Origin: an uncultured Treponema sp. | GTDB lineage: Bacteria > Spirochaetota > Spirochaetia > Treponematales > Treponemataceae | Direction: 5' to 3' | Length of the DNA: 64,000 nucleotides | NCBI GenBank assembly: GCA_937890485.1 | Contig: CALBXN010000119.1 | Coordinates: forward strand, 109,323 to 173,322 | Shown: one piece after another, positions 17,014 to 23,672 of the stretch | How positions within the stretch are numbered: position 1 is the first letter of the stretch | Layout of the letters: each line of letters starts with the position of its first letter | Translations under genes and position numbers: made by a program | The notes under the pieces: model-generated | The model's input: the letters and a program-made list of their open reading frames with translations, nothing else | The model's database searches: none | What the model was told of the DNA's origin: nothing

Positions 17014-17214
17014 ATGAAGAATTTATTGAGAAATTTATTATTAAATTTCGCACATTACATCTTGAGTAAGTACGATGTAGTTCCATTGAAATTTAAAGAC
17101 AAAGTTTTATATGAAGGTCAAGTTTTTGAAATCCAAAAGTGCACGAAGCAAAGAGAATTTTTCAAAACTGATTTGACCTTAGAAATGTGCGATTGTATTA
17201 AATGGACAATTTAA
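17014..17214 (+). CDS. Unknown small protein, 66 aa
   Basis: The N-terminal 20 residues are helix-prone and moderately hydrophobic; the remainder reads like a small beta barrel (VPLKFKDKVLYEGQVFEIQK). It lies in the operon with short spacing. Function unknown. Confidence 0.5.
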   Translation: MKNLLRNLLLNFAHYILSKYDVVPLKFKDKVLYEGQVFEIQKCTKQREFFKTDLTLEMCDCIKWTI

Positions 17215-17224
17215 GAGGTGTGTA

Positions 17225-17353
17225 ATGGTAGTAGCAAAATCAATAATAGCCATTGTACTGTTAGTGCCATATATTTGTTTCTTTGGTGCATTTACATTTA
17301 GAGTAGAATTTCCAGATGAAACAGAGATATGTTATGATGGCTGGTTGACTTAG
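17225..17353 (+). CDS. Tiny membrane protein, 42 aa
   Basis: A frame with a good ribosome site (AGAGGTG, 6 nt) encodes one hydrophobic helix (SIIAIVLLVPYICFFGAF) and a short acidic tail. It fills an otherwise empty 147-nt gap. Function unknown. Confidence 0.5.
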   Translation: MVVAKSIIAIVLLVPYICFFGAFTFRVEFPDETEICYDGWLT

Positions 17354-17361
17354 GAGGAAGT

Positions 17362-17784
17362 ATGAAAGTATTTTTAGGTGGCACATGTGCTGGAAGAAAG
17401 TGGAGAGATGAATTAATCCCACTACTTAAATGCGATTATTATAATCCAATTGTCAAGAATTGGTGTGAAGATGATCGTTTACGTGAAGTGGCAGAAAGAA
17501 AATCGTCAGATTATGTTTTATATGTAATCACTGAAAATATGAAGGGCGTATATTCTATTGCAGAGGTTGTAGATGATAGCAATAAAAGACCAGATAAAAC
17601 ATTGTTCTGCAATCTTTATATGGGAAATAAAAAAGCACAGGAGCTTACAGATTATAGAAAGCAAGTAGCACATAGTCTTGCTGCAACAGAAAATCTTGTT
17701 GAGTCTAATGGTGCTATGGTATTTCATAGTTTAGAGGCTGTGGCAGATTTCTTAAATGCACAAGTTGAAGATGCTATTTCATAA
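17362..17784 (+). CDS. Nucleoside 2-deoxyribosyltransferase-like protein
   Basis: The start MKVFLGGTC..RKWRDELIPLL..DYYNP and the later block DYVLYVIT..MKGVYSIAEVVDDSN match the Nuc_deoxyri_tr2 family, a Rossmann-like fold that cleaves N-glycosidic bonds of nucleosides or of nucleotide-derived signals. Related domains also act in cyclic nucleotide/NAD-based immunity, so the substrate cannot be told from sequence. AGGAGG precedes the ATG. Confidence 0.75.
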   Translation: MKVFLGGTCAGRKWRDELIPLLKCDYYNPIVKNWCEDDRLREVAERKSSDYVLYVITENMKGVYSIAEVVDDSNKRPDKTLFCNLYMGNKKAQELTDYRKQVAHSLAATENLVESNGAMVFHSLEAVADFLNAQVEDAIS

Positions 17785-17811
17785 TAATTTATTTGGATTA
17801 GGAGAAGAGAT

Positions 17812-18177
17812 ATGTCAGTAAGTAATTGTAATGAGTGTGAATTTACAAGAAATTGCAACTCATATTTTGGTGGGTTAGGTTGCAAGCAAAAAGAAGATAT
17901 TTATAAACAAGCAGAAATGAAGAAACAAGATGAAGCAAAAAGAAGAAAAAGAGCAAAAATAAAAAGAAAAATTGCTGAAGGTGGAGCAGCAGTTGCACTT
18001 GTGATTTTGTTGCTGGTGGTAGGTTATGGAATTAGTTGGATTGTTACATGTGGAATTATTAAATTAATTACTATGTGTTTTGGTTTAACTTTTAAATGGA
18101 GTATTGCAACTGGGATTTGGCTTGTTATGTGTTTGTTGCAGTCAGTTTTTAAGGTAACTGTAAATAATAAACACTAA
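17812..18177 (+). CDS. Cysteine-rich, two-helix membrane protein
   Basis: Residues 6-25 hold four cysteines (CNEC..C..C), probably one zinc site. A strongly basic helix (residues 40-60) and two hydrophobic helices (about 63-85 and 95-113) follow. It likely has a cytoplasmic zinc head on a membrane anchor. AGGAGA precedes the ATG. No family recognised. Confidence 0.55.
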   Translation: MSVSNCNECEFTRNCNSYFGGLGCKQKEDIYKQAEMKKQDEAKRRKRAKIKRKIAEGGAAVALVILLLVVGYGISWIVTCGIIKLITMCFGLTFKWSIATGIWLVMCLLQSVFKVTVNNKH

Positions 18178-18201
18178 TTATAGTAGTTATTTGATTATGT
18201 A

Positions 18202-18248
18202 CACTATATATAGTGCATTATGCGAAATTAAGCACAATATATAGTGTA
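18202..18248. repeat. Palindrome pair CACTATATATAGTG (copy 1)
   Basis: A perfect 14-bp palindrome (18202-18215) is followed 16 nt later by the imperfect relative GCACAATATATAGTGTA. The same arrangement recurs at 45618-45664. It lies in the 144-nt gap before the gene at 18322, so it may be an operator or a transcript hairpin pair. Confidence 0.6.
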
Positions 18249-18321
18249 TAAAAGTAAATAAAATAGCATTTTTATCTGCAATAATATTTTGGCGATATAA
18301 GGTTGATTTAGTGGAGGTGTC

Positions 18322-18675
18322 ATGGTGAGAACAAAAGATATATTGATAGATGGTTTCGAGGATATACGTATACTTCAACAATATTTATATATGTCGGAAG
18401 AGCATTTCATTGAAATTGAAAATTCTATAGGTGTAAAGTTACAGATAAGAATGAGAGAAAATCTTCATTATTATTGTAAAAACATGAATTTTCCAGATTT
18501 ACCAGATGCGTGTTGGTCTGAAAGTATGACAAATGAAACGATGTTGGCAATAATTGAGCAATTAAAAGAAAAACAGGCTGTTGAATTTCCTAGTCGTTTT
18601 AAATCAAGATGGGAAGAGTTAAAAACAATAACATTAATGAATTTATATCAGAATGAACGAACAAGGAGAACGTAA
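18322..18675 (+). CDS. Unknown protein, 117 aa
   Basis: GGAGGT lies before the ATG. The protein is soluble, helical and acidic/aromatic. It lies directly before the CCA-adding enzyme gene with a 3-nt gap, so they are likely co-translated. No family recognised. Confidence 0.55.
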   Translation: MVRTKDILIDGFEDIRILQQYLYMSEEHFIEIENSIGVKLQIRMRENLHYYCKNMNFPDLPDACWSESMTNETMLAIIEQLKEKQAVEFPSRFKSRWEELKTITLMNLYQNERTRRT

Positions 18676-18678
18676 GAA

Positions 18679-19917
18679 ATGGAAATTAACATGCCTAAAA
18701 ATGTGCAAATGATTTTGGGAAAATTAAATACTGAAGGGTTTGAGGCAGTTGTGATTGGTGGTTGTGTAAGAGATACCCTTATGGGAGAAATACCTCATGA
18801 TTGGGATATTGCCACTTCAGCACAACCAGAAGAAATAATGAAATGTTTTAAAGATTATAATTTAATGACTGCAGGATTGAAACATGGTACAGTTACAGTA
18901 ATTATTGATCATGAACCTTTTGAAATCACAACATATCGAATTGATGGGAAATATTCTGATCTCCGTAGACCTGATTCTGTTGATTTTACAACAGATTTGG
19001 CAAAAGATATTATGCGTAGAGATTTTACTATTAACGCAATTGCTTATGATGGAGAAGAAATTATTGATTTACATGATGGTATTGGCGATATGCAGCGTGG
19101 TATTATTCGTTGTGTTGGAAATCCACAAGATAGATTTCAGGAAGATCCGTTGCGTATTCTTAGAGCAATAAGATTTTCTGCAAGATTTGGTTTTAAAATT
19201 GATAATGACACAAAATCTGCAATGTTTGATAATATGCATTTATTGGAAAAGATTGCAATGGAACGTAAACAGAGTGAATTTTCAAAGATTATTTGTAGTG
19301 AACATATAGACAGTATCTTGAATTTTCAAGATATTTTAGCATATGTTATGCCTGGCTTATTAGAGATTGAAAATTGGACTCAGTTGGTTCGACTTCTTAA
19401 TAAAAGCAATAACTTGTGTGTTAAGTTAGCATTTATGTTAGATGCCTTTGCTGTAAATGATGTGAATGAGGTAGTTGAAATATTATCAAGGGTAATGAAA
19501 TATCCTAATAAGACAGTTAAATCGGTTTGTAATATCATTTCAGCCAAGAATGAATTGATTGTTAATTCTAATATCTGTATTAAGCGATTACTTTTTAGGT
19601 TTCCGGCAGAAGATGTAAGAGGATTGTATGATTTTAAATACGCAAAAATAAAGGAAAGCACTTTACAAAAATATGATTGTGGTGTACAATATGAATTGTA
19701 TAGTGATGTAGATAGCAAAATAGAGAAAATCATATCTGATAATGAATGTTACAACTTTAAGGGAATGAATATTAACGGACATGATTTAAAGAAATTAGGC
19801 ATAAAAGATGTGGAAATCAAAACGTATCTTACACAACTGCTTGATCTTATAATCACTGGACAACTTATTAATGAAAAGGGAATTCTCATTGAGACAGTTA
19901 AAAATTCCCAATTATAA
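18679..19917 (+). CDS. cca: CCA-adding enzyme (tRNA nucleotidyltransferase)
   Basis: A class II CCA-adding enzyme of 412 residues. It has the G-G-x-V-R-D head motif (GGCVRD, residues 27-32), the catalytic pair D41/D43 in HDWDIAT, the RRDFTINAIAY motif, and EDPLRILRAIRFSARFGF. It adds or repairs the 3' CCA of tRNAs. None of the tRNA-like genes in this window encodes CCA, so the phage would need this activity (its own or the host's). Confidence 0.93.
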   Translation: MEINMPKNVQMILGKLNTEGFEAVVIGGCVRDTLMGEIPHDWDIATSAQPEEIMKCFKDYNLMTAGLKHGTVTVIIDHEPFEITTYRIDGKYSDLRRPDSVDFTTDLAKDIMRRDFTINAIAYDGEEIIDLHDGIGDMQRGIIRCVGNPQDRFQEDPLRILRAIRFSARFGFKIDNDTKSAMFDNMHLLEKIAMERKQSEFSKIICSEHIDSILNFQDILAYVMPGLLEIENWTQLVRLLNKSNNLCVKLAFMLDAFAVNDVNEVVEILSRVMKYPNKTVKSVCNIISAKNELIVNSNICIKRLLFRFPAEDVRGLYDFKYAKIKESTLQKYDCGVQYELYSDVDSKIEKIISDNECYNFKGMNINGHDLKKLGIKDVEIKTYLTQLLDLIITGQLINEKGILIETVKNSQL

Positions 19918-19933
19918 AATCCTAAAAACGATA

Positions 19934-19976
19934 TTGACGAACACTTGTTCTGGTTGTATAATATGAACATACGTTT
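19934..19976 (+). promoter_or_regulatory. Promoter with two LexA-type boxes
   Basis: TTGACG (19934-19939), 17-nt spacer, TATAAT (19957-19962). The spacer holds CGAACACTTGTTC (19938-19950), matching the Gram-positive LexA/DinR core GAAC-N4-GTTC. A second near match GAACATACGTTT (19965-19976) overlaps the likely start of transcription. This predicts repression by host LexA and induction on DNA damage of the gene(s) from 20018. Confidence 0.75.
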
Positions 19977-20017
19977 GGGAATTACGCTACATGGATTTTA
20001 TCGAAAGGAGAAAAGGA

Positions 20018-20302
20018 ATGACATTCAAATTTAATGAAAAAGAAATTTTTGTAAATGTAGAAGAAGTATTTGAGATTGCTTCGGCTGAAGATTATGTCGA
20101 TGACCTGGACGCAGTTGGAATTGTCGTACATAATTTAACCCACTATTCAGATTTCGAAAAATCCACAGTCTTTTTATACTACAATGAAGGAACTGAAAAG
20201 ATTACTATTGAAGTACAAACTAAAGATGATTATGAAATCATCGAAGAAATTACTATGCTGCCAAAAGAAAAAGATTTAATCATGGAGAAATTGATTGCAT
20301 AG
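20018..20302 (+). CDS. Unknown small protein, probably SOS-regulated
   Basis: The 94-residue product from the ATG at 20018 (AGGAG upstream) is acidic and beta-prone, with no known motif. It is the first gene after the promoter with LexA-type boxes and is followed by a hairpin, so it may be a one-gene SOS unit. Confidence 0.6.
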   Translation: MTFKFNEKEIFVNVEEVFEIASAEDYVDDLDAVGIVVHNLTHYSDFEKSTVFLYYNEGTEKITIEVQTKDDYEIIEEITMLPKEKDLIMEKLIA

Positions 20303-20320
20303 CCAAGAAAGGAGGGCTAT
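20299..20320 (+). terminator. Hairpin after the SOS-type gene
   Basis: ATAGCC (20299-20304) pairs with GGCTAT (20315-20320) around AAGAAAGGAG. There is no long T-run, so termination is uncertain. Confidence 0.4.
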
Positions 20321-20360
20321 CTCTGTTATCAGATAATAATAACGTATTTTTGAAATGTTG

Positions 20361-20389
20361 TTGACATTTCTTCTTTGTAATGTTAGAAT
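20361..20389 (+). promoter_or_regulatory. Sigma70-type promoter
   Basis: TTGACA (20361-20366), 17-nt spacer, TAGAAT (20384-20389), 33 nt before the ATG at 20422. No LexA box is seen here. Confidence 0.7.
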
Positions 20390-20421
20390 ATAATTACACT
20401 ATAAGAAGGGAGTCTACCCAT

Positions 20422-21735
20422 ATGAAATCATTTGATAGCAGAGAGTGCCTTATTCACGATATAGAAAATTTTATTACAGGTTTAAGTCCAAAGAATCAGC
20501 AGAAATTTGAAGATGAAGTTTTACATGATGGCAAAATTACTATTGGTAATTTCTTGAAAATTATAACTGGCAGATATCCATTAGAAGAACTGTCAGATGC
20601 AGAACTGTATTGGTTATTAGTTGCAATTAGCAGAATTTCTCATAAGGTAAAAAAGCCGGAAGAGTATTTTGAAGAATTTGAAATTAAAAACTGTAAGTTT
20701 TATGATGGGAAAGAAGATAAAGAATTAAAATATCCATTGGTATTTAAGGATGTTGTTAAGTTAGCAGAAAATCAGTATTTATTCCCTTGTAGTGTTGGTG
20801 AAATCAAAGCATTAAAAAATGCAAATTTATTGCAGATTATTCCTGAGCTTCAGAGAAACCACAAGAAAGATAAATATGGTGATTTGAAAACAAAGGTAAA
20901 TAAAGCAACAGCTCAACAAATTTCTGGACTTATCAATGATGGCGAGTTCTTTTATAATGGTATAAGATTTAATCTAATGGATGACGGCGAATCAGATCCA
21001 CCAATTTTCGATGAAGCAAAAAGAACACTTACAGTTATGAATGGTATAATTATTGTTCCTGACGGAAATCATAGAACGATAAGCTGCGAATTAGCAAATA
21101 AACACTTAGATGATAGGTTTGGCGTATTCTTTACCTTCTTGTCTGCTCCGCAAACAAGATTATTACTCAATCAGGAATGGACTACTGTTCCAATTCCAAA
21201 GCAGCATAGAGAGGCAATGAAACCAACTGTCGCAAATAAAATTATTGATGCAATAATTAGAAGTTCAGACGCAGACGAAGTTTATGTAAAAGGCATTGTA
21301 AAAGATGGTAGTGAAATCAAGTCAAATAATGGATTTATCTTATATATTGAATTAGCCAATGCTATATCCAATTATTATGATGTAGATAGCTTAAAGTCAA
21401 AAGCTGATCAAGATGAATTGAGAGATTGGTTGATAACATATATGAATTATTTGACTAAGCTAATGTATGAAGATTTTTCAAACTTTAAAAAGGCAAAAAG
21501 AGAAAAATGGTCTGTACATCATTTGGCATGGCACTATTATATAATGATTAGTAGTATTATTAGAGGAAGTTCTGACTGGAGAGATGAATTAAAACGTATT
21601 ATTAATGATACGGATTTTTCGGATCAATCTATAAGAGATTTCTTTGTGGCTAACAATAGACGCAAAGTATATGAATTTTGCAAGGAAAGGGAGGGCGAAA
21701 TATGTATAATGCTGAACAGAAAAATTCCTTCATGA
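20422..21735 (+). CDS. DGQHR/DndB-like ParB-fold protein (tentative)
   Basis: 437 residues from the ATG at 20422 (GGGAG upstream). The centre reads IIIVPDGNHRTISCELA, close to the DGQHR motif of DndB and related phosphorothioation-associated proteins, preceded by a strand-rich region (LQIIPELQRNHKKDKYG). DndB-type proteins regulate DNA sulfur modification in known systems. Cysteine desulfurase and PAPS-reductase-family genes lie elsewhere in the window. The similarity is local, so the assignment is cautious. It overlaps the next gene by 34 nt. Confidence 0.5.
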   Translation: MKSFDSRECLIHDIENFITGLSPKNQQKFEDEVLHDGKITIGNFLKIITGRYPLEELSDAELYWLLVAISRISHKVKKPEEYFEEFEIKNCKFYDGKEDKELKYPLVFKDVVKLAENQYLFPCSVGEIKALKNANLLQIIPELQRNHKKDKYGDLKTKVNKATAQQISGLINDGEFFYNGIRFNLMDDGESDPPIFDEAKRTLTVMNGIIIVPDGNHRTISCELANKHLDDRFGVFFTFLSAPQTRLLLNQEWTTVPIPKQHREAMKPTVANKIIDAIIRSSDADEVYVKGIVKDGSEIKSNNGFILYIELANAISNYYDVDSLKSKADQDELRDWLITYMNYLTKLMYEDFSNFKKAKREKWSVHHLAWHYYIMISSIIRGSSDWRDELKRIINDTDFSDQSIRDFFVANNRRKVYEFCKEREGEICIMLNRKIPS

Positions 21736-22676
21736 ATACAATAACAAACGACAATTCTTATAAGTCATATCAGAGAGTTTTTAAAACAATTGAAAGTATA
21801 GAGAAAAAATTTGGCAAAGATATCTGTGATATGAATGTTGAAGAATTGCTTATCGTTATGGATATAAAAACTGGAACACGTGATAATAATACTATTCAGT
21901 TCATGAGTTTACTTAGAAGTTATGTGGATTGGTGTATTCAGAATGGCAAATCATCAACAAGTGAAAATAATTTTGAGAAAATTGATGCATCAGAAATTGA
22001 TAAGAAGAAGATTTTCCAGGAAAAATACATTAAAAGTCCTGAAGAGTTCGAAGAAATGATTTCTGTTGTTTTTAAAAAAGGTGCATTTTATAGAGAAGAT
22101 ATTGAAATTCCAAAGGAACTTTGTGTGCGTTTGTGCTACGAAGGAATGGAAGATGAAGAAATTGTTAATTTGAAAAAGACAGATGTTGATTTTGATAACA
22201 ATATTCTTAAAAGCCCACTTTACCCGGATATTGAGTATTTAGTATCTGATAGGATTATGGAATTATGTCGTTATTGTATCGAACAGACAGAAGTTTCTTA
22301 TAATTCTAAGAATGGGAAAGAACGCAAGGAAAGACTTTGTGATAATGAGTTCGTATTACGTCAGCGTATCGGAACATTGAAAGGAAACCCAGAGAATCGT
22401 CCTATTAATTCTGTGTTGATTATAAGACGTGTTAAAGAATTTTGTAATGCTTATTATGAAGCAGTTGATCATTATAAGAATGTTACTGCAAGTAAATTGA
22501 GAGAAAGTAGATTGTTTTACCAGATTCTTATGTCTGATGATGAAGATAAGTTTATCAGTGAATCGGTTAAATGTGATATTTTATTGAGAGATGAAAGTGT
22601 TAATAACAGACAGATGTATGAAAGATTACGTCAAATTAAGACTTCTTATGCAAAGTGGAAAGAAGCATTTTATTAA
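21702..22676 (+). CDS. Tyrosine-recombinase-like protein, possibly inactive
   Basis: The N-terminal segment resembles a SAM-like core-binding domain (SYQRVFKTIESIEKKFGKD). The middle has the integrase-type helix LCVRLCYEGMEDEEIVNLKKTDVDF. Clear catalytic H-x-x-R and the terminal Tyr box are not obvious, although ASKLRESRLFYQI sits where they would be. It may be a divergent recombinase or a DNA-binding relic. GGGAGG precedes the ATG. It is the only recombinase-like gene seen, which matters for the two invertible segments further right. Confidence 0.5.
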   Translation: MYNAEQKNSFMNTITNDNSYKSYQRVFKTIESIEKKFGKDICDMNVEELLIVMDIKTGTRDNNTIQFMSLLRSYVDWCIQNGKSSTSENNFEKIDASEIDKKKIFQEKYIKSPEEFEEMISVVFKKGAFYREDIEIPKELCVRLCYEGMEDEEIVNLKKTDVDFDNNILKSPLYPDIEYLVSDRIMELCRYCIEQTEVSYNSKNGKERKERLCDNEFVLRQRIGTLKGNPENRPINSVLIIRRVKEFCNAYYEAVDHYKNVTASKLRESRLFYQILMSDDEDKFISESVKCDILLRDESVNNRQMYERLRQIKTSYAKWKEAFY

Positions 22677-22694
22677 TAACTAATGTAGCTGCTT

Positions 22695-22719
22695 ATGGGC
22701 GAGTATTATGCTTGCTCAT
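22695..22719 (+). terminator. Hairpin ending the upstream unit
   Basis: ATGGGCGAG (22695-22703) pairs with CTTGCTCAT (22711-22719) with two G-U pairs. There is no T-run, but a new promoter follows at 22770. Confidence 0.45.
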
Positions 22720-22769
22720 AGCACTTGATATAAACAAACAAAAATAATGATAAAAATACCAAAAAAGTA

Positions 22770-22797
22770 TTGACAAATAAAAAATAAGTGATAATAT
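22770..22797 (+). promoter_or_regulatory. Promoter of the tRNA-like RNA cluster
   Basis: TTGACA (22770-22775), 16-nt spacer, TAATAT (22792-22797). The transcript would begin just before a copy of the dispersed motif (22810-22828) and the first tRNA-like gene (22842). Confidence 0.8.
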
Positions 22798-22809
22798 ATA
22801 CTCAGAAAG

Positions 22810-22828
22810 CAAACAAGCAATAATAAAG
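22810..22828 (+). repeat. Dispersed motif AAACAAGCAATAATAAAG (representative copy)
   Basis: One of about 17 copies of a short motif, consensus roughly AAACAARCAAWAATAAWG. Others start near 319, 3671, 3784, 8354, 8898, 22732, 23600, 27319, 32337, 43628, 46983, 49969, 52325, 55806, 57639 and 61362, with a related form at 41625. Nearly all lie in intergenic DNA on the coding strand, often just downstream of a -10 box or just before a ribosome site. Copies also occur inside the SSB gene (33387) and, less exactly, the cysteine desulfurase gene (58791). Confidence 0.8.
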
Positions 22829-22841
22829 TAATAAAAAATAG

Positions 22842-22967
22842 TCCAGGATAGCTCAGTTGGTAGAGCACATGAAAAAGAAACAGAGCTTAGATGTAAGCTC
22901 ATACAGCAATCATTTAGATTCTTTAAAGCCAAGCATGATGTCGTGAGTTCGAATCTCACTCCTGGAA
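22842..22967 (+). tRNA. Interrupted tRNA-like gene A
   Basis: A perfect 7-bp acceptor stem (TCCAGGA 22842-22848 / TCCTGGA 22960-22966), D-arm GCTC/GAGC with GG in the loop, and T-arm GTGAG-TTCGAAT-CTCAC are all canonical. The anticodon stem (CATG/CATG) is split by about 60 nt instead of a 7-nt loop. The insert holds the hairpin GAGCTTA-GATG-TAAGCTC (22883-22900) and then ATACAGCAAT. No CCA is encoded. If the loop ends in AAAGCCAAG the anticodon could be GCC, but this cannot be fixed without knowing the splice points. Confidence 0.72.
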
Positions 22968-22969
22968 TT

Positions 22970-23037
22970 TAGATGCTAACAGCAAATGTTTATACAAAAA
23001 TCTTGCCATTATTTTTAGGATTTTAGTAAGGCATCTA
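22970..23037 (+). ncRNA. ACAGCAA RNA element 2
   Basis: TAGATGC (22970-22976) pairs perfectly with GCATCTA (23031-23037), and ACAGCAA starts 2 nt after the 5' strand (22979-22985). An inner stem AAAATC/GATTTT lies further in. There is no T-arm, so this is not a tRNA, but it shares the stem-plus-ACAGCAA design of its neighbours. Confidence 0.5.
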
Positions 23038-23053
23038 GTAGTAGTCCTTGAAA

Positions 23054-23134
23054 GGCACATACAGCAATATAGTAAATGGATAAAGATGAAATCTCGAAAA
23101 TTTTATTGAAACGGTTCAAATCCGTCTTGTGCCT
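23054..23134 (+). tRNA. tRNA-like gene with abnormal D-region, anticodon loop CTCGAAA
   Basis: The acceptor GGCACA(T)/(T)TGTGCC has one T-T mismatch. The anticodon arm is intact (GAAAT-CTCGAAA-ATTTT, 23088-23104, anticodon CGA), and the T-arm has TTCAAAT. The D-arm is replaced by 27 nt that begin with ACAGCAA directly after the acceptor strand. A CGA anticodon normally means tRNA-Ser, yet there is no long variable arm. It may be a tRNA mimic or a pre-tRNA with an insert in the D-region. Confidence 0.58.
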
Positions 23135-23161
23135 TGTTGGTGTAAATTGAAAAATTAATAT

Positions 23162-23281
23162 GGAAGTGATCTGGTTGATGTTCTTTAATGTGCATTGGGT
23201 GGAAAGCACAAACAGCAATCATACATAAAAGGAAAACACTGCAAATGTTTTTAACTTGGAGTTCGATTCTCCAACACTTCC
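23162..23281 (+). tRNA. Interrupted tRNA-like gene B (anticodon GCA, Cys-like)
   Basis: The acceptor GGAAGTG/CACTTCC (7 bp), T-arm with loop TTCGATT, and a complete anticodon arm AAACA-CTGCAAA-TGTTT (23234-23250) give anticodon GCA (Cys). The D-region is expanded to about 65 nt and contains the hairpin TGTGC/GCACA (23189-23210) followed by ACAGCAA (23212-23218). So here the insert is in the D-region, not the anticodon loop. The T-stem looks one pair too long. Confidence 0.6.
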
Positions 23282-23302
23282 ACAAACTCCACCTATTTAT
23301 AT

Positions 23303-23440
23303 GCTACCGTAGCTCAACGGACAGAGCAACGTAAAATAAAATTATAGGGTGTTTTGGCAAAAACACATGCAGCAATTACGTTTCTTTAATTTTTAAGCAT
23401 GGTTAAGCCGTAGATACAGGTTCGAATCCTGTCGGTAGCA
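23303..23440 (+). tRNA. Interrupted tRNA-like gene C
   Basis: Acceptor GCTACCG/CGGTAGC, D-arm GCTC/GAGC and T-arm ACAGG-TTCGAAT-CCTGT are canonical. About 70 nt replace the anticodon arm: AACGTAA pairs with TTACGTT within the insert, enclosing the hairpin GTGTTTT-GGCA-AAAACAC (23349-23366) and GCAGCAA (a one-base variant of the motif). The 3' part ends GGTTAAGCCGT, which would give a GTT (Asn) anticodon and a GCCGT stem if joined to a suitable 5' exon. Functional reading is uncertain. Confidence 0.65.
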
Positions 23441-23444
23441 TTTT

Positions 23445-23574
23445 GTGTAGGTAACTCAGATGGGAGAGTGGCTGGCAATATACAAATGTACTTAGATTAA
23501 GTACTAACAGCAAATTATTATGTAATATGATGGAGGAAACCAGCTTGTCGTGAGTTCGAGCCTCACCCTACGCA
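23445..23574 (+). tRNA. Interrupted tRNA-like gene D
   Basis: The best preserved case: acceptor GTGTAGG/CCTACGC (one G-U), D-arm ACTC/GAGT, anticodon stem GCTGG (23471-23475) / CCAGC (23540-23544), 5-nt variable loop and T-arm GTGAG/CTCAC. The anticodon loop is 64 nt and contains the hairpin GTACTTA-GAT-TAAGTAC (23488-23504), then TAACAGCAA. It is a full tRNA frame with a 57-nt excess exactly in the anticodon loop, the classic place of tRNA introns. Confidence 0.72.
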
Positions 23575-23585
23575 TTCCTAATTTT

Positions 23586-23621
23586 TATACTTTCACAGCA
23601 AACAAACAATAATAAAGTATA
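23586..23621 (+). ncRNA. ACAGCAA RNA element 7, before the DUF2828 gene
   Basis: TATACTTT (23586-23593) pairs with AAAGTATA (23614-23621); ACAGCAA starts one nt after the 5' strand. The loop is also a copy of the dispersed motif (AAACAAACAATAATAAAG). It lies in the leader of the DUF2828 gene. Confidence 0.45.
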
Positions 23622-23672
23622 GAAATTATGCAAAATAACAATAATTTAACATAAATTAGGAGGAAACTTGAA

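Noticed and set aside
22693..22959. Minus-strand ORF of 88 aa over the first tRNA-like gene
   Set aside because: It is the antisense of tRNA arms and intergenic DNA; MRFELTTSCLA-type proteins are a well-known artefact of antisense tRNA.
22919..23397. Suppressor tRNA anticodons (loops such as CTTTAAA or CTTTAAT that would read TAA)
   Set aside because: TTCTTTAA occurs in several inserts, but no 5-bp stem closes a 7-nt loop around it, so there is no anticodon arm. The in-frame stops at 27454 and 51902 therefore cannot be tied to it.
22842..23574. Group I introns in the tRNA-like genes
   Set aside because: The inserts are only about 55-70 nt, far below the size of a group I core (over 200 nt), and no P3-P7 type pairing is visible.
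23586..23621. Simple direct-repeat mobile element (MITE) explanation for the ACAGCAA copies
   Set aside because: Copies share only about 7-9 nt of primary sequence, while stems differ in sequence but conserve pairing, and no target-site duplications were seen. Not fully excluded.
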